A DNA stretch of 11,383 nt, from contig JAKADD010000043.1 in the NCBI GenBank assembly GCA_021820825.1, positions 1-11,383 of the forward strand, read 5' to 3'. This document shows, piece by piece, positions 1 to 6,773 of this stretch. Both the position numbers and the translations under genes were made by a program. Source of the stretch: Bacillota bacterium (GTDB lineage Bacteria > Bacillota > Bacilli > Alicyclobacillales > SLC66). A model generated the notes under the pieces. The model made no database searches, had not been told where the DNA came from, and was given only the letters and a program-made list of their open reading frames with translations. The stretch's first letter is position 1. Each line of letters opens with the position of its first letter.

Positions 1-1
1 G

Positions 2-1189
2 CTGTATGCGCATGTGCAACGGCAGGCCGGTGTATTGGTGGAGCGCAGGCTTCCTTTTATGGAACGCAGGCAAGCGCCTTATCCGGGTGATCCCGACGGC
101 CTCATTGTCCGTTCACTGCCATTTTGCTTTGAACGGTATTCTGATGAACTGGACCGTTACAAAGCGCTGTACGAAGCTGGTTCCGATGGCTTCGACGGCG
201 CCGATGGCGCGAGTGCGCAATTTCCTGATGGATTCAGTGCGGATGACGAGATCAATGGCTATGTCGTTACACAGCTTTCCGATGTGCTGCGGCGACGATT
301 CGACTATATAAGCGGCGACGATCGGGCTGAGATTGTCCGGGATTGCGCCCGGCTCGCGGCTCTGGACGCTTTCTATCAGGCCAAGCCGTTGCTGCGGACA
401 GAGTTTTTTGAGGATACATACGATCGCATTGCAGTCGATCTGGGGCATATGATCGAAGGAGTTCAGGAGAACGACTGGGGAGCTGGCGCCGACGTTGGAG
501 TGCATGAGCGTTTGCCCTTGGGGGCTGCGTTTGGTTACCCTGACGCTGCAATCGACATTCGTCTCGGCGGCAGGCTGATTGAAATCAAACCCGTCCGGCA
601 CGTTGCAGAAGAGGGCGCCTGCGATCAGATGCTTGCCTACTACCTGCTGCATGCAGTGGCATACCCCGATCAGCCAATCCGTGAACTGCGTCTCTACCTG
701 GCGCGCCACGCCTCCTTTGCCGTGGCGTCGATCGAAGAGATCGCTGAACAGTTTCCGCTCTGGCAGTTCGGCGAGATGCTCTTTACTGCGGAACGCACCT
801 ATATAAACACAACCCTGGAGCAAACATTTGAGGAATATTGCTGGAATCAGCGCGAGACTGCGGCCAACCGGGCGTGGGAGATGACCGATCTGATCTTCTC
901 CATCGGCAGGCGTCTTGAACGGGCCGGTCGCATTGGCGTGACAAGACTCGGTGAAACGCGTGATGCGCCGCATCTTGTTGAGACTGACCTTCTGGGTGAA
1001 GAAGATCGCGAATTGTCGATGAGGGTCCAGCACGCGCTAAAGGATGTGCGTCTTGAGACCATCTGGGAGAACGCCTACATAAAAAGGCGCGAAGATCTTC
1101 AGAAACAGGATGTGGAACTGCGGTCGGCGTCCGAAATCTGGCGTGATTTTGTGGAACGGCAGACTCCGCGCGCGTCAATACTCGGCTAG
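2..1189 (+). CDS. PD-(D/E)XK nuclease-like protein, 5'-partial
   Basis: The frame is open to the left edge, and protein-like sequence continues upstream of the first in-window candidate start (GTG at 14), so the gene is probably cut by the edge. Counting from that GTG, the visible 391 residues carry a RecB/Cas4-type PD-(D/E)XK pattern: Gly144-His145 (possible motif I), Asp181, then Glu190-Ile-Lys192 at the end of a predicted strand, then Gln205-xxx-Tyr209 (QxxxY motif). The order and spacing fit metal-dependent DNA-processing nucleases. The C-terminal part (about 260-391) is charged, mostly helical, and not recognised. No signal peptide or membrane segment is visible. The stop lies about 30 nt before the tRNA promoter. 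Nuclease fold is inference from motifs; the substrate is unknown, and roles in repair, restriction or mobile-element biology are all open. Confidence 0.6.
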   Translation: MYAHVQRQAGVLVERRLPFMERRQAPYPGDPDGLIVRSLPFCFERYSDELDRYKALYEAGSDGFDGADGASAQFPDGFSADDEINGYVVTQLSDVLRRRFDYISGDDRAEIVRDCARLAALDAFYQAKPLLRTEFFEDTYDRIAVDLGHMIEGVQENDWGAGADVGVHERLPLGAAFGYPDAAIDIRLGGRLIEIKPVRHVAEEGACDQMLAYYLLHAVAYPDQPIRELRLYLARHASFAVASIEEIAEQFPLWQFGEMLFTAERTYINTTLEQTFEEYCWNQRETAANRAWEMTDLIFSIGRRLERAGRIGVTRLGETRDAPHLVETDLLGEEDRELSMRVQHALKDVRLETIWENAYIKRREDLQKQDVELRSASEIWRDFVERQTPRASILG

Positions 1190-1219
1190 CGCAGGGTATA
1201 AATTTTTGAATCAGGCAGC

Positions 1220-1248
1220 TTGCGCGGCCACTCGCTTCATTGTATAAT
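1220..1248 (+). promoter_or_regulatory. Candidate sigma-A promoter of the tRNA operon
   Basis: A perfect TATAAT (-10) lies at 1243-1248, with TTGCGC (3 of 6 matches to TTGACA) at 1220-1225 and a 17-bp spacer. The first tRNA begins 12 nt after the -10 box. The position, between the stop of the preceding gene and the tRNA cluster, fits a stable-RNA promoter. Confidence 0.7.
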
Positions 1249-1260
1249 AGGAAACGTTCT

Positions 1261-1335
1261 GCGGAAGTGGCTCAGGGGTAGAGCATCGCCTTGCCAAGGC
1301 GAGGGTCGCGGGTTCGAATCCCGTCTTCCGCTCCA
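1261..1335 (+). tRNA. tRNA-Gly(GCC)
   Basis: Complete cloverleaf. The acceptor arms GCGGAAG (1261-1267) and CTTCCGC (1325-1331) pair fully. The D arm is GCTC/GAGC and the anticodon loop TTGCCAA places GCC at 1293-1295. The T arm contains GTTCGAAT. U73, usual for bacterial tRNA-Gly, is at 1332 and the CCA end is encoded at 1333-1335. First gene of a four-tRNA cluster. Confidence 0.97.
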
Positions 1336-1345
1336 TTTTATTGAT

Positions 1346-1422
1346 GGGCCTATAGCTCAGTTGGTCAGAGCGGCCGGCTCATAACCGGTTGGTCCCAGGT
1401 TCGAGTCCTGGTGGGCCCACCA
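1346..1422 (+). tRNA. tRNA-Ile2(CAU), probable lysidine-modified
   Basis: Complete cloverleaf with anticodon loop CTCATAA, anticodon CAT at 1380-1382, and CCA encoded at 1420-1422. A CAU anticodon can be Met or the minor Ile tRNA whose C34 is converted to lysidine by TilS. The acceptor arm GGGCCTA paired with TGGGCCC has C4-G69 and C5-G68, the pairs known as TilS recognition elements, so tRNA-Ile2 is preferred over elongator Met. It lacks initiator features (no 1-72 mismatch). The tRNA structure is directly visible; the Ile2 identity is inference from these pairs. Confidence 0.85.
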
Positions 1423-1427
1423 GAATC

Positions 1428-1507
<80 letters not shown>

Positions 1508-1550
1508 TGCTTTCCATCTTTCCATGCGCAGAACCACGGCAGTGTCATAT

Positions 1551-1624
<74 letters not shown>

Positions 1625-1640
1625 TAATAAACAAGGAATG

Positions 1641-1672
1641 TAAAAGCCGATCTAATATTGGATCGGCTTTTA
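1641..1672. terminator. Intrinsic terminator of the tRNA operon, possibly bidirectional
   Basis: A perfect 12-bp inverted repeat (1641-1652 and 1661-1672) with an 8-nt loop. The outer stem is A/T, so each strand gives a U-rich 3' arm, and the core is GCCGATC/GATCGGC. It lies 17 nt past the last tRNA. On the opposite strand it may also stop readthrough from the membrane-protein gene that ends at 1848. Confidence 0.85.
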
Positions 1673-1707
1673 CGCGGTTTGGTTCAATATTTTGTTCAAC
1701 AGGATTC

Positions 1708-1738
1708 TTGACAGTTGATCACGATCACTGCGTAGGAT
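1708..1738 (+). promoter_or_regulatory. Possible promoter with long spacer and internal dyad (weak)
   Basis: A perfect TTGACA (1708-1713) is followed 19 bp later by TAGGAT (1733-1738, 4 of 6 matches). The dyad TGATC-AC-GATCA (1716-1727) lies inside the spacer. A 19-bp spacer with a dyad between the hexamers is known from MerR-type promoters, but no MerR-like gene is visible. The only thing downstream on this strand is a 46-codon ORF and the 3' end of a convergent gene, so this may be chance. Confidence 0.22.
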
Positions 1739-1847
1739 ATGATTGGGATGCGTTATGGTATGCTTGGGGCGGAGCACTTCTGCGGACTAGTCGGTGGGTT
1801 TTATTGGTACATAAGCAAAAAATGCACCCGACAGACAGGCAGATCGC

Positions 1848-2960
1848 TCATTCTGGTACGATGGGCGACGGCGAACGTTCTGCTCTGAATCCGGCCTTGA
1901 CGCCTGTGGCGCCGACTGAATAAACAAGCAATCCCACGATCAGACTCGCATTGGGATCGGTGCCCAGTCCGCCCAGGACGCCAAACTCCTGCCCAAATAT
2001 CCACGTGAATCCCAGCCAGGCGTACGTGAGCCACCACACCCATCGCTGTCTCGCATAAACGGCCCATCCAACGCACAGTGCCGTCATGATCAGAATGAAT
2101 ACGGTGTTCCAGACAACAGGAGCGCTGTTCAGCAGTTGTGCAAAGCGGTATAGAATCGCGGCCATTGACCTGGGTTGCGGCATCTCCGCCATGCTGAGCG
2201 TGGGCGCAGAAAGACCCGCCCCAGTCCAGAAACCGGACGCCGGCCAGCCCTGCGCCGCCGCCGCCCAAAGCCATACAGCGCTCATGATCACGCGAAAGAT
2301 TCTGAAGATGTCTCCATTGCCCCAGTTTTTCACCGGCGCCAGCAGAAACCCCGCGCCGATCATATAAAACAGGACGGCGCCCGGATCTCCGGCAAGCCAG
2401 GTGGCGTTTCCCGAAAATATACCGCCGAATCCCTCGCCCATCACCCACACCATGAAACCCCACGCGATGGAGCCCCAGAGCGCTGCCCTTCCCCACAAAA
2501 AATCGCCGCCAAACAGAATCGATACGCCGAGAAAGAGTTGCACCCAAACCGCGAGCAGGTCAAACTGGATCGGATTCTGACTCCAGATAACAACCAGCGG
2601 CTGGAGGAGATGCGCCAAAAAGGGAGGCTGCCCGGACATGATGGGGTTGATGATGTCCGGAATAAATTCGCTGCTCATATCGGGTTGCAACTGCAGCAAT
2701 CCGTCCAGAATCCACAAGACGCCAAGCGCCGTACGCAATATTTTTCGCCCAGTAAAGAGCCGGGCTGCAAACGGCTGCGCGCTGGACAACGCCGCAGAAT
2801 CGACGGCCGTCCTGCTGACGGCCATCCTGCTATTGCGCCGATGCCGGCGCTGAATCATGAAGACTCCGCCGCACAGCACCAGAAACAGCGGCAACTGCCA
2901 CAACATGGTCATATAAAACACATGCAAAATGAAAGGACTTGGGGTGTTGGTCAAGGCCAT
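1848..2960 (-). CDS. Polytopic membrane protein of unknown function
   Basis: A 370-residue protein with about nine hydrophobic segments (near residues 14-36, 75-92, 133-151, 157-176, 194-211, 219-237, 285-303, 307-325 and 338-354). I remember motifs such as LDGLLQLQP (86-93), GEGFGG (175-180) and WIFGQEFG (320-327) from uncharacterised, DoxX-like membrane proteins of Firmicutes and Actinobacteria, but I cannot name the family. No catalytic motif is evident. The start is the ATG at 2960, because AGGAG (2970-2974) lies 9 nt upstream; the ATG at 2969 directly abuts that site. It is probably a single-gene unit: it lies downstream of the terminator of the gene at 3222-4649 and converges on the tRNA operon. 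I see no strong promoter in the 80 nt upstream. Confidence 0.85.
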   Translation of the reverse strand: MALTNTPSPFILHVFYMTMLWQLPLFLVLCGGVFMIQRRHRRNSRMAVSRTAVDSAALSSAQPFAARLFTGRKILRTALGVLWILDGLLQLQPDMSSEFIPDIINPIMSGQPPFLAHLLQPLVVIWSQNPIQFDLLAVWVQLFLGVSILFGGDFLWGRAALWGSIAWGFMVWVMGEGFGGIFSGNATWLAGDPGAVLFYMIGAGFLLAPVKNWGNGDIFRIFRVIMSAVWLWAAAAQGWPASGFWTGAGLSAPTLSMAEMPQPRSMAAILYRFAQLLNSAPVVWNTVFILIMTALCVGWAVYARQRWVWWLTYAWLGFTWIFGQEFGVLGGLGTDPNASLIVGLLVYSVGATGVKAGFRAERSPSPIVPE

Positions 2961-3040
2961 GCTGATCATCTCCTGAAAAATAGTGAAATAACCGGACGGC
3001 GGGGTTCCATGCCAACCTCAAAGACTGTGTGCAGTAATCT

Positions 3041-3080
3041 TAAAAAAGAGACCCCGACCCATGTTGCCGGTCGGGGTCTC
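3041..3080 (-). terminator. Intrinsic terminator of the CWB2-like gene
   Basis: A perfect 12-bp GC-rich inverted repeat (3048-3059 and 3069-3080) with a 9-nt loop. Read on the minus strand, the hairpin is followed at once by a run of six T (3042-3047). It terminates transcripts from the gene ending at 3222, about 140 nt after its stop. On the plus strand no T run follows. Confidence 0.88.
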
Positions 3081-3140
3081 AGGTGTTCATATAGCTCCGT
3101 GTATCCGTTCGGCCCACGCCCGGTGAAGATCAGTGTGTCG

Positions 3141-3200
3141 ACCGGAGCTCGGTCGGAGTCACCGGAGTTCGGCCGAAGTCACCGGAGCCCGGTTGGGGTT
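3141..3200. repeat. Three tandem 20-bp units in a 3' untranslated region
   Basis: Three head-to-tail units of exactly 20 bp at 3141-3160, 3161-3180 and 3181-3200, each beginning ACCGGAG. Unit 2 differs from unit 1 at three positions and unit 3 differs from unit 1 at four; every one of these differences is a transition. Unit 1 with its left flank can fold (CGACCG at 3139-3144 against CGGTCG), and unit 2 contains the palindrome TTCGGCCGAA. The array lies between the stop codon of the CWB2-like gene (3222) and its terminator, so it should be transcribed in that mRNA's 3' untranslated region. Confidence 0.8.
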
Positions 3201-3221
3201 CCTGGTGTTCGTCCAGTTCCC

Positions 3222-4649
3222 CTATCGTGGAGCGATATACACACTGCCCGTGTTTTGCGACCAGACGTGACGGTTCGCCATGCCTGAGAGGTAATCAATC
3301 ATGGACTGTTCTGGCCAGGACACCTGATTGTAGTTTCCGATCACGTAAGTCATGTTGTAAGGCCCGTCGGCCGGTGAGACCAGGAATGTAGGCGCCACCG
3401 ATTGAAAGTATCCCCCTAAGGAGGAAGGGAGTTTCTGGCTGTTGTCAGTCAGCAGCAACGGCGCGTGAAAACCAAGATGGGACAGGATCGCCGATCCCAC
3501 CGCTCCTTGCCAGTTGTTCACATTGACGACCGTGAACCCATGTCCTGGACCCGTGATGTTCCAACCGACCATTCCCACAGGGTCCCACATCTTGGCAAAG
3601 GCGATACTGGTGGCCATGGGGGTGTCGACCGGAGGCCGGTTGTAGGCCACGGGATCGTTGTTGGTGATGCGCTGCACCGATCCATACTGGGCCAACTGCC
3701 GCACCACGCTGCGAGAAATCTGGTTGTGGCCGCCCCACACATAGATGATGGCGTGGCCTTGGCGTCGTTTGAGAGCCGCAATGGTGGGCGCAGGAATGGA
3801 ATTCTTGGTGACCCAAAGCAACCCCGACGGCATGTGAGAGACCCAATGGGTAGCAGGGAGAATATATTGCCACGCATTGACCGAGCCGATCATCACGTCC
3901 ATGATCCCGTTTCCGGAGGAACTGGCTGAAGTGCCCATGGTGGGAACCCCTAAATCCGGATTTTGAATCTGCCCGTAATAGGCGTCGATCTTATTGGCCA
4001 ACTCGAACGCGTTGGGGGCGGTAATACTCGTGTAGTCGAGGCCCATCTGCGCCTTGAGCTGCGCCAACTGATGGAGCACGACCGGATTGGCCGCTCCCTG
4101 AATCGCGATAATGGCGATGTTGTGGTCGCGAATGATCCCGGTGGGATCTAACCGTTTGATCTCGTCCAGCGTCACTTTGGGAATCCCGTGACGGGTTACA
4201 TAAAGAATAGGCGCATCGTTGGGGAAATGAATCAAGGGTGTTGCGCTGATTCCCACCAACGGATCGTGGGGTGTGACCAGCACAATCCCCCACGGCCGAT
4301 CCCCCACATTATTGGTTTCGCCGGGCGAATTGGCGCCCCGTGCGGCAGGGTAAATTTCCTGCGTGACCGACACGGCTTCCTCATACGGGTTGGATCCCCA
4401 GAGGCGCGTTGTATACTTCGTATCCGGCGACACCCGGGTCGGTTCTTGGGGCGGCGCCGGCACCGTGAAATCAGGATGGGTGGGAAGCGGCGCGGTTGCA
4501 GATGTAATAGCCAAGTCCGAGGCAGTCGCAGCCGCAGTTGCGGATGCTTGGCCGGGTGTGGTCGCTAACACAAAAGCCCCGCTGGCGAGGAGGGTTATGG
4601 AGACAATCACGGCGATGGCCGCACGCAAATTCGTACGTGGTGAGCTCAA
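3222..4649 (-). CDS. Secreted protein with cell-wall-binding repeat 2-like modules
   Basis: A 475-residue exported protein. The N-terminus (about 1-36) is a Sec signal peptide: Arg residues at 5 and 9, a hydrophobic core at 10-30, and a likely cut after QASA (34-37). The mature part contains about three divergent repeats of roughly 80-140 residues (near 79-223, 250-358 and 370-455), each with the CWB2 (PF04122-like) plan: hydrophobic strand, a P-x-LLVT-type stretch, a serine/proline turn, a Leu-rich helix, then a Gly-rich strand and Tyr/Ala-rich end. Examples are VTKNSIPAPTIAALK and WGGHNQIS in repeat two, and LLLTDNSQKLPSS in repeat three. CWB2 modules in clostridia bind wall polymers non-covalently; that role here is inferred. 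The start is TTG, chosen because AAGGAGG (4658-4664) sits 8 nt upstream. A long leader is implied by the best promoter candidate. It has its own terminator and is transcribed away from the transporter operon. Confidence 0.85.
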   Translation of the reverse strand: MSSPRTNLRAAIAVIVSITLLASGAFVLATTPGQASATAAATASDLAITSATAPLPTHPDFTVPAPPQEPTRVSPDTKYTTRLWGSNPYEEAVSVTQEIYPAARGANSPGETNNVGDRPWGIVLVTPHDPLVGISATPLIHFPNDAPILYVTRHGIPKVTLDEIKRLDPTGIIRDHNIAIIAIQGAANPVVLHQLAQLKAQMGLDYTSITAPNAFELANKIDAYYGQIQNPDLGVPTMGTSASSSGNGIMDVMIGSVNAWQYILPATHWVSHMPSGLLWVTKNSIPAPTIAALKRRQGHAIIYVWGGHNQISRSVVRQLAQYGSVQRITNNDPVAYNRPPVDTPMATSIAFAKMWDPVGMVGWNITGPGHGFTVVNVNNWQGAVGSAILSHLGFHAPLLLTDNSQKLPSSLGGYFQSVAPTFLVSPADGPYNMTYVIGNYNQVSWPEQSMIDYLSGMANRHVWSQNTGSVYIAPR

Positions 4650-4911
4650 AAGACAGTCCTCCTTAATTATGTTTGTTGTCGATTTCTCACGACTTAAGGT
4701 TCTTGAGGGAATCTGTATTCTCTCTTCCCTTCACACCCACCCCACGTTCTGAGAAAACAAACAACCGGAAGACTGGCTTTGACTCAAGGTCGTGCCCAAC
4801 GCGACTTACACTGAATGTCTATCTCTCTTCGCATCCCTCCTTTTCCATTCGCGGAACAACACGAATTTGCAGCACATGTGCGCAAGATAAGAAAAATGTG
4901 TACATAATGTT

Positions 4912-4940
4912 ATTATACTGAGGCAATTCTAACAACGCAA
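4912..4940 (-). promoter_or_regulatory. Candidate promoter of the CWB2-like gene
   Basis: On the minus strand there is a perfect TATAAT (4912-4917) preceded, 17 bp upstream, by TTGCGT (4935-4940; 3 of 6 matches to TTGACA). It lies in the AT-rich part of the intergenic region and would give a leader of about 250 nt before the TTG start at 4649. Confidence 0.5.
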
Positions 4941-5050
4941 TAACAATAGAATAGAATTCTGTATAGCGGAACGCATTGAATCAATACGAAGCGTCGTCGC
5001 TGTGGTGATGGGTTATGACAGAAAGTGTGGCGCTCGACAGCGAAATTCCA

Positions 5051-5082
5051 TTGACAAAACAAGAGAAAAATCGTACTACTAT
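5051..5082 (+). promoter_or_regulatory. Candidate promoter of the peptide-transporter operon
   Basis: A perfect TTGACA lies at 5051-5056. The -10 is less clear: TACTAC at 5074-5079 (17-bp spacer) or TACTAT at 5077-5082 (20-bp spacer). Either would give a leader of roughly 70 nt before the GTG start at 5160. The -35 is good but the -10 is imperfect. Confidence 0.5.
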
Positions 5083-5159
5083 GGTCATAGATGAGAGGTT
5101 TTTTAAACAGAATCTTTCGCTGTTTGGAAACTATCTTGTCACCAAAAGGGGGAAGTTAT

Positions 5160-6710
5160 GTGCGCAGAAAGATTTTACACTCATTGATCGCTGGGAGCGC
5201 GACGATTTTCGGGCTGTCAGGCATGTTTCCCATGTCCGCCCAGGCACAGGCCCATCCGCGAACGGCAGCCCCGCACGGGCAACTGGTCATCGCCGATGCC
5301 TTGGGTGATCCAGGGAACTGGGACCCCATCGCAACCTTTGTCATCGCTTGGGGAGAGATTGGCTCGAACATTTTTGACGGGCTTGTGCAGCGAACCCCTG
5401 CGATGAAAATCAAACCGGATCTGGCCGCGTCCTGGAAGTATATCAATCCCAGGGAGTTGCAGTTCAATCTGCGCAAAGGGGTTCACTTTCAGGACGGCGA
5501 ACCTTTCAACGCGGCAGCGGTCAAGTTCACCTTCGATCGATTGCTGGCGGACAAAGCCAGCCCCCAGTACGCCAACTACACCGCCATATCGTCCGTGCAG
5601 ATTGTGAATCCCTATAAAGTAATCTTTCACCTAAATTCTGTGGACCCTGTGCTTATCACAAAACTGTCCGGTTATGGCGCTATGATCGTACCGCCTAAGT
5701 ATATTGAGGCACATGGCAGCGCGTATTTCGGAAACCATCCGATTGGCACAGGCCCGTTCAAGATGGTTTCCTACAAGAAAGACAGTTCGATTCTGCTGAA
5801 AGCCAATATGCACTATTGGGCGGGGCCTCCCAAACTTTCGTCCGTACTCGTCAGATTCGTGCCAGATGCAAATACGCGGATTCAGATGATGCAGACAAGC
5901 GAGGCAAACATCATCGAGACTATCCCGCCCAGCCTGACCAGCGAGGTTAAGGCGCAGTCCGGGTACAACCTTGAGGCGACCGGCAGTCCCACAGTCTATG
6001 AGATTCGCTTTGACACGGCTCTTGCGCCGCTGAACAATGTCCTCGTGCGGCAGGCGATCAATTATGCCGTCGATAAAAAAGCGATTATCCAGAAGATCCT
6101 TAATGGGTATGGAAGGCCGATCAGTACTTTCCAGGGCAACTTGTCCTTTGGGAACGACCCCTCCATGAGCAACTACCCGTATGACCCGCAAAAGGCGAAA
6201 TCGCTCTTAAAGCAGGCGCATATAAAGCCGGGTACGACCCTTACGTTTGATTATGACGGAAGCGACTCCACCTTCGCTGAGGTAGCGCAGGCGGCCGCCG
6301 AAGAATTGCAGCAGGTGGGGCTCAACGTGAAACTGCAACCGGAGAACACGAATACCTTCTACAATACACTGATCCCGAAAGAGAAGGCCGGGCAAATGTA
6401 CGAGTTTGGCTGGGGCGGCTGGACGCTCGATTTTGACAATACGGCGTATCTGCTTTACCGCAAAGGACAATTCTGGAACCCCGATTTTGGCAATGCGAAG
6501 ATCAATTCACTTCTGAACACGGAACGCAGCACCAATGATCGGGCGATCAGACAGCGCGCATTTTTCAAAATTGATGCGATCTTGCATCAACAGGCGGTAG
6601 AGGTTCCTCTTTATCAGGCAGACACAATCTGGGCCGTGCAAAAGAATGTGAAGGGCTGGGTGACCCCTCCGGACGAGCGCATGGATCTCTTCAACGTATC
6701 GCTTCAATAA
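5160..6710 (+). CDS. ABC transporter substrate-binding protein, oligopeptide/dipeptide type (SBP family 5)
   Basis: The extracytoplasmic ligand receptor of a peptide-type importer, 516 residues, typical for the DppA/OppA family. Residues 1-31 form a signal peptide: MRRK, a hydrophobic core, then AQAQA. The family signature is LRKGVHFQDGEPF at 104-116, followed by an A-x-x-VKFTFDR segment (117-127). Further family landmarks are PIGTGPFKM (194-202), VRQAINYAVDKKAI (296-309) and the C-terminal VPLYQAD (482-488). The GTG at 5160 is preferred over the in-frame ATG at 5091: a purine-rich AAGGGGGAAG site ends just upstream, and a proper signal peptide begins there. There is no lipobox cysteine, which is unusual for a Gram-positive binding protein. 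The ligand may be di- or oligopeptides, nickel or another solute; sequence alone does not decide. First gene of the operon; a hairpin follows its stop. Confidence 0.92.
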   Translation: MRRKILHSLIAGSATIFGLSGMFPMSAQAQAHPRTAAPHGQLVIADALGDPGNWDPIATFVIAWGEIGSNIFDGLVQRTPAMKIKPDLAASWKYINPRELQFNLRKGVHFQDGEPFNAAAVKFTFDRLLADKASPQYANYTAISSVQIVNPYKVIFHLNSVDPVLITKLSGYGAMIVPPKYIEAHGSAYFGNHPIGTGPFKMVSYKKDSSILLKANMHYWAGPPKLSSVLVRFVPDANTRIQMMQTSEANIIETIPPSLTSEVKAQSGYNLEATGSPTVYEIRFDTALAPLNNVLVRQAINYAVDKKAIIQKILNGYGRPISTFQGNLSFGNDPSMSNYPYDPQKAKSLLKQAHIKPGTTLTFDYDGSDSTFAEVAQAAAEELQQVGLNVKLQPENTNTFYNTLIPKEKAGQMYEFGWGGWTLDFDNTAYLLYRKGQFWNPDFGNAKINSLLNTERSTNDRAIRQRAFFKIDAILHQQAVEVPLYQADTIWAVQKNVKGWVTPPDERMDLFNVSLQ

Positions 6711-6717
6711 AAAATTA

Positions 6718-6759
6718 CGCCCGACGAACTGTCAGTTGCCGTTCGTCGGGCGCATTTTT
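6718..6759 (+). terminator. Terminator-like hairpin inside the operon (probable attenuating element)
   Basis: A perfect 12-bp inverted repeat (6718-6729 and 6741-6752), loop of 11 nt, core CGCCCGACGAAC, followed by TTTTT at 6755-6759. It begins 7 nt after the stop of the binding-protein gene, and the next gene's ribosome binding site (GGGGAGG, 6760-6766) follows at once. It probably ends most transcripts after the binding-protein gene and lets a fraction through, the usual way to make more binding protein than permease. It may also protect the upstream mRNA from 3' decay. Confidence 0.82.
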
Positions 6760-6773
6760 GGGGAGGGTTGAGA

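Larger units (their letters stand above)
4650..5159. other. Divergent intergenic region
   Basis: About 510 nt between the start codons of two divergent genes. No ORF here looks real. It is AT-rich around 4880-4980 and holds candidate promoters facing both ways, a 10-bp palindrome GCACATGTGC (4872-4881), AGAATTCT (4953-4960) and the dyad ATTGA-A-TCAAT (4975-4985). The last two lie between the two promoters and could be regulator sites, though such short palindromes also arise by chance. The segment 4690-4860 shows nothing I can interpret. Confidence 0.6.

Noticed and set aside
113..1033. 306-codon minus-strand ORF opposite the PD-(D/E)XK gene
   Set aside because: It lacks recognisable domains and runs antisense to a frame that has convincing nuclease motifs; a shadow.
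2175..3287. 370-codon plus-strand ORF
   Set aside because: It is antisense to the membrane-protein gene and crosses the terminator, the tandem repeats and the end of the next gene; its composition (Arg, His, Pro, Gln) is typical of a shadow.
4673..4921. 82-codon plus-strand ORF in the intergenic region
   Set aside because: No binding site and an unlikely composition; it overlaps the probable leader of the divergent gene and ends in the AT-rich promoter zone.
5015..5308. 97-codon plus-strand ORF over the transporter promoter
   Set aside because: It contains the -35 box and reads in a different frame through the binding protein's signal peptide region; a shadow.
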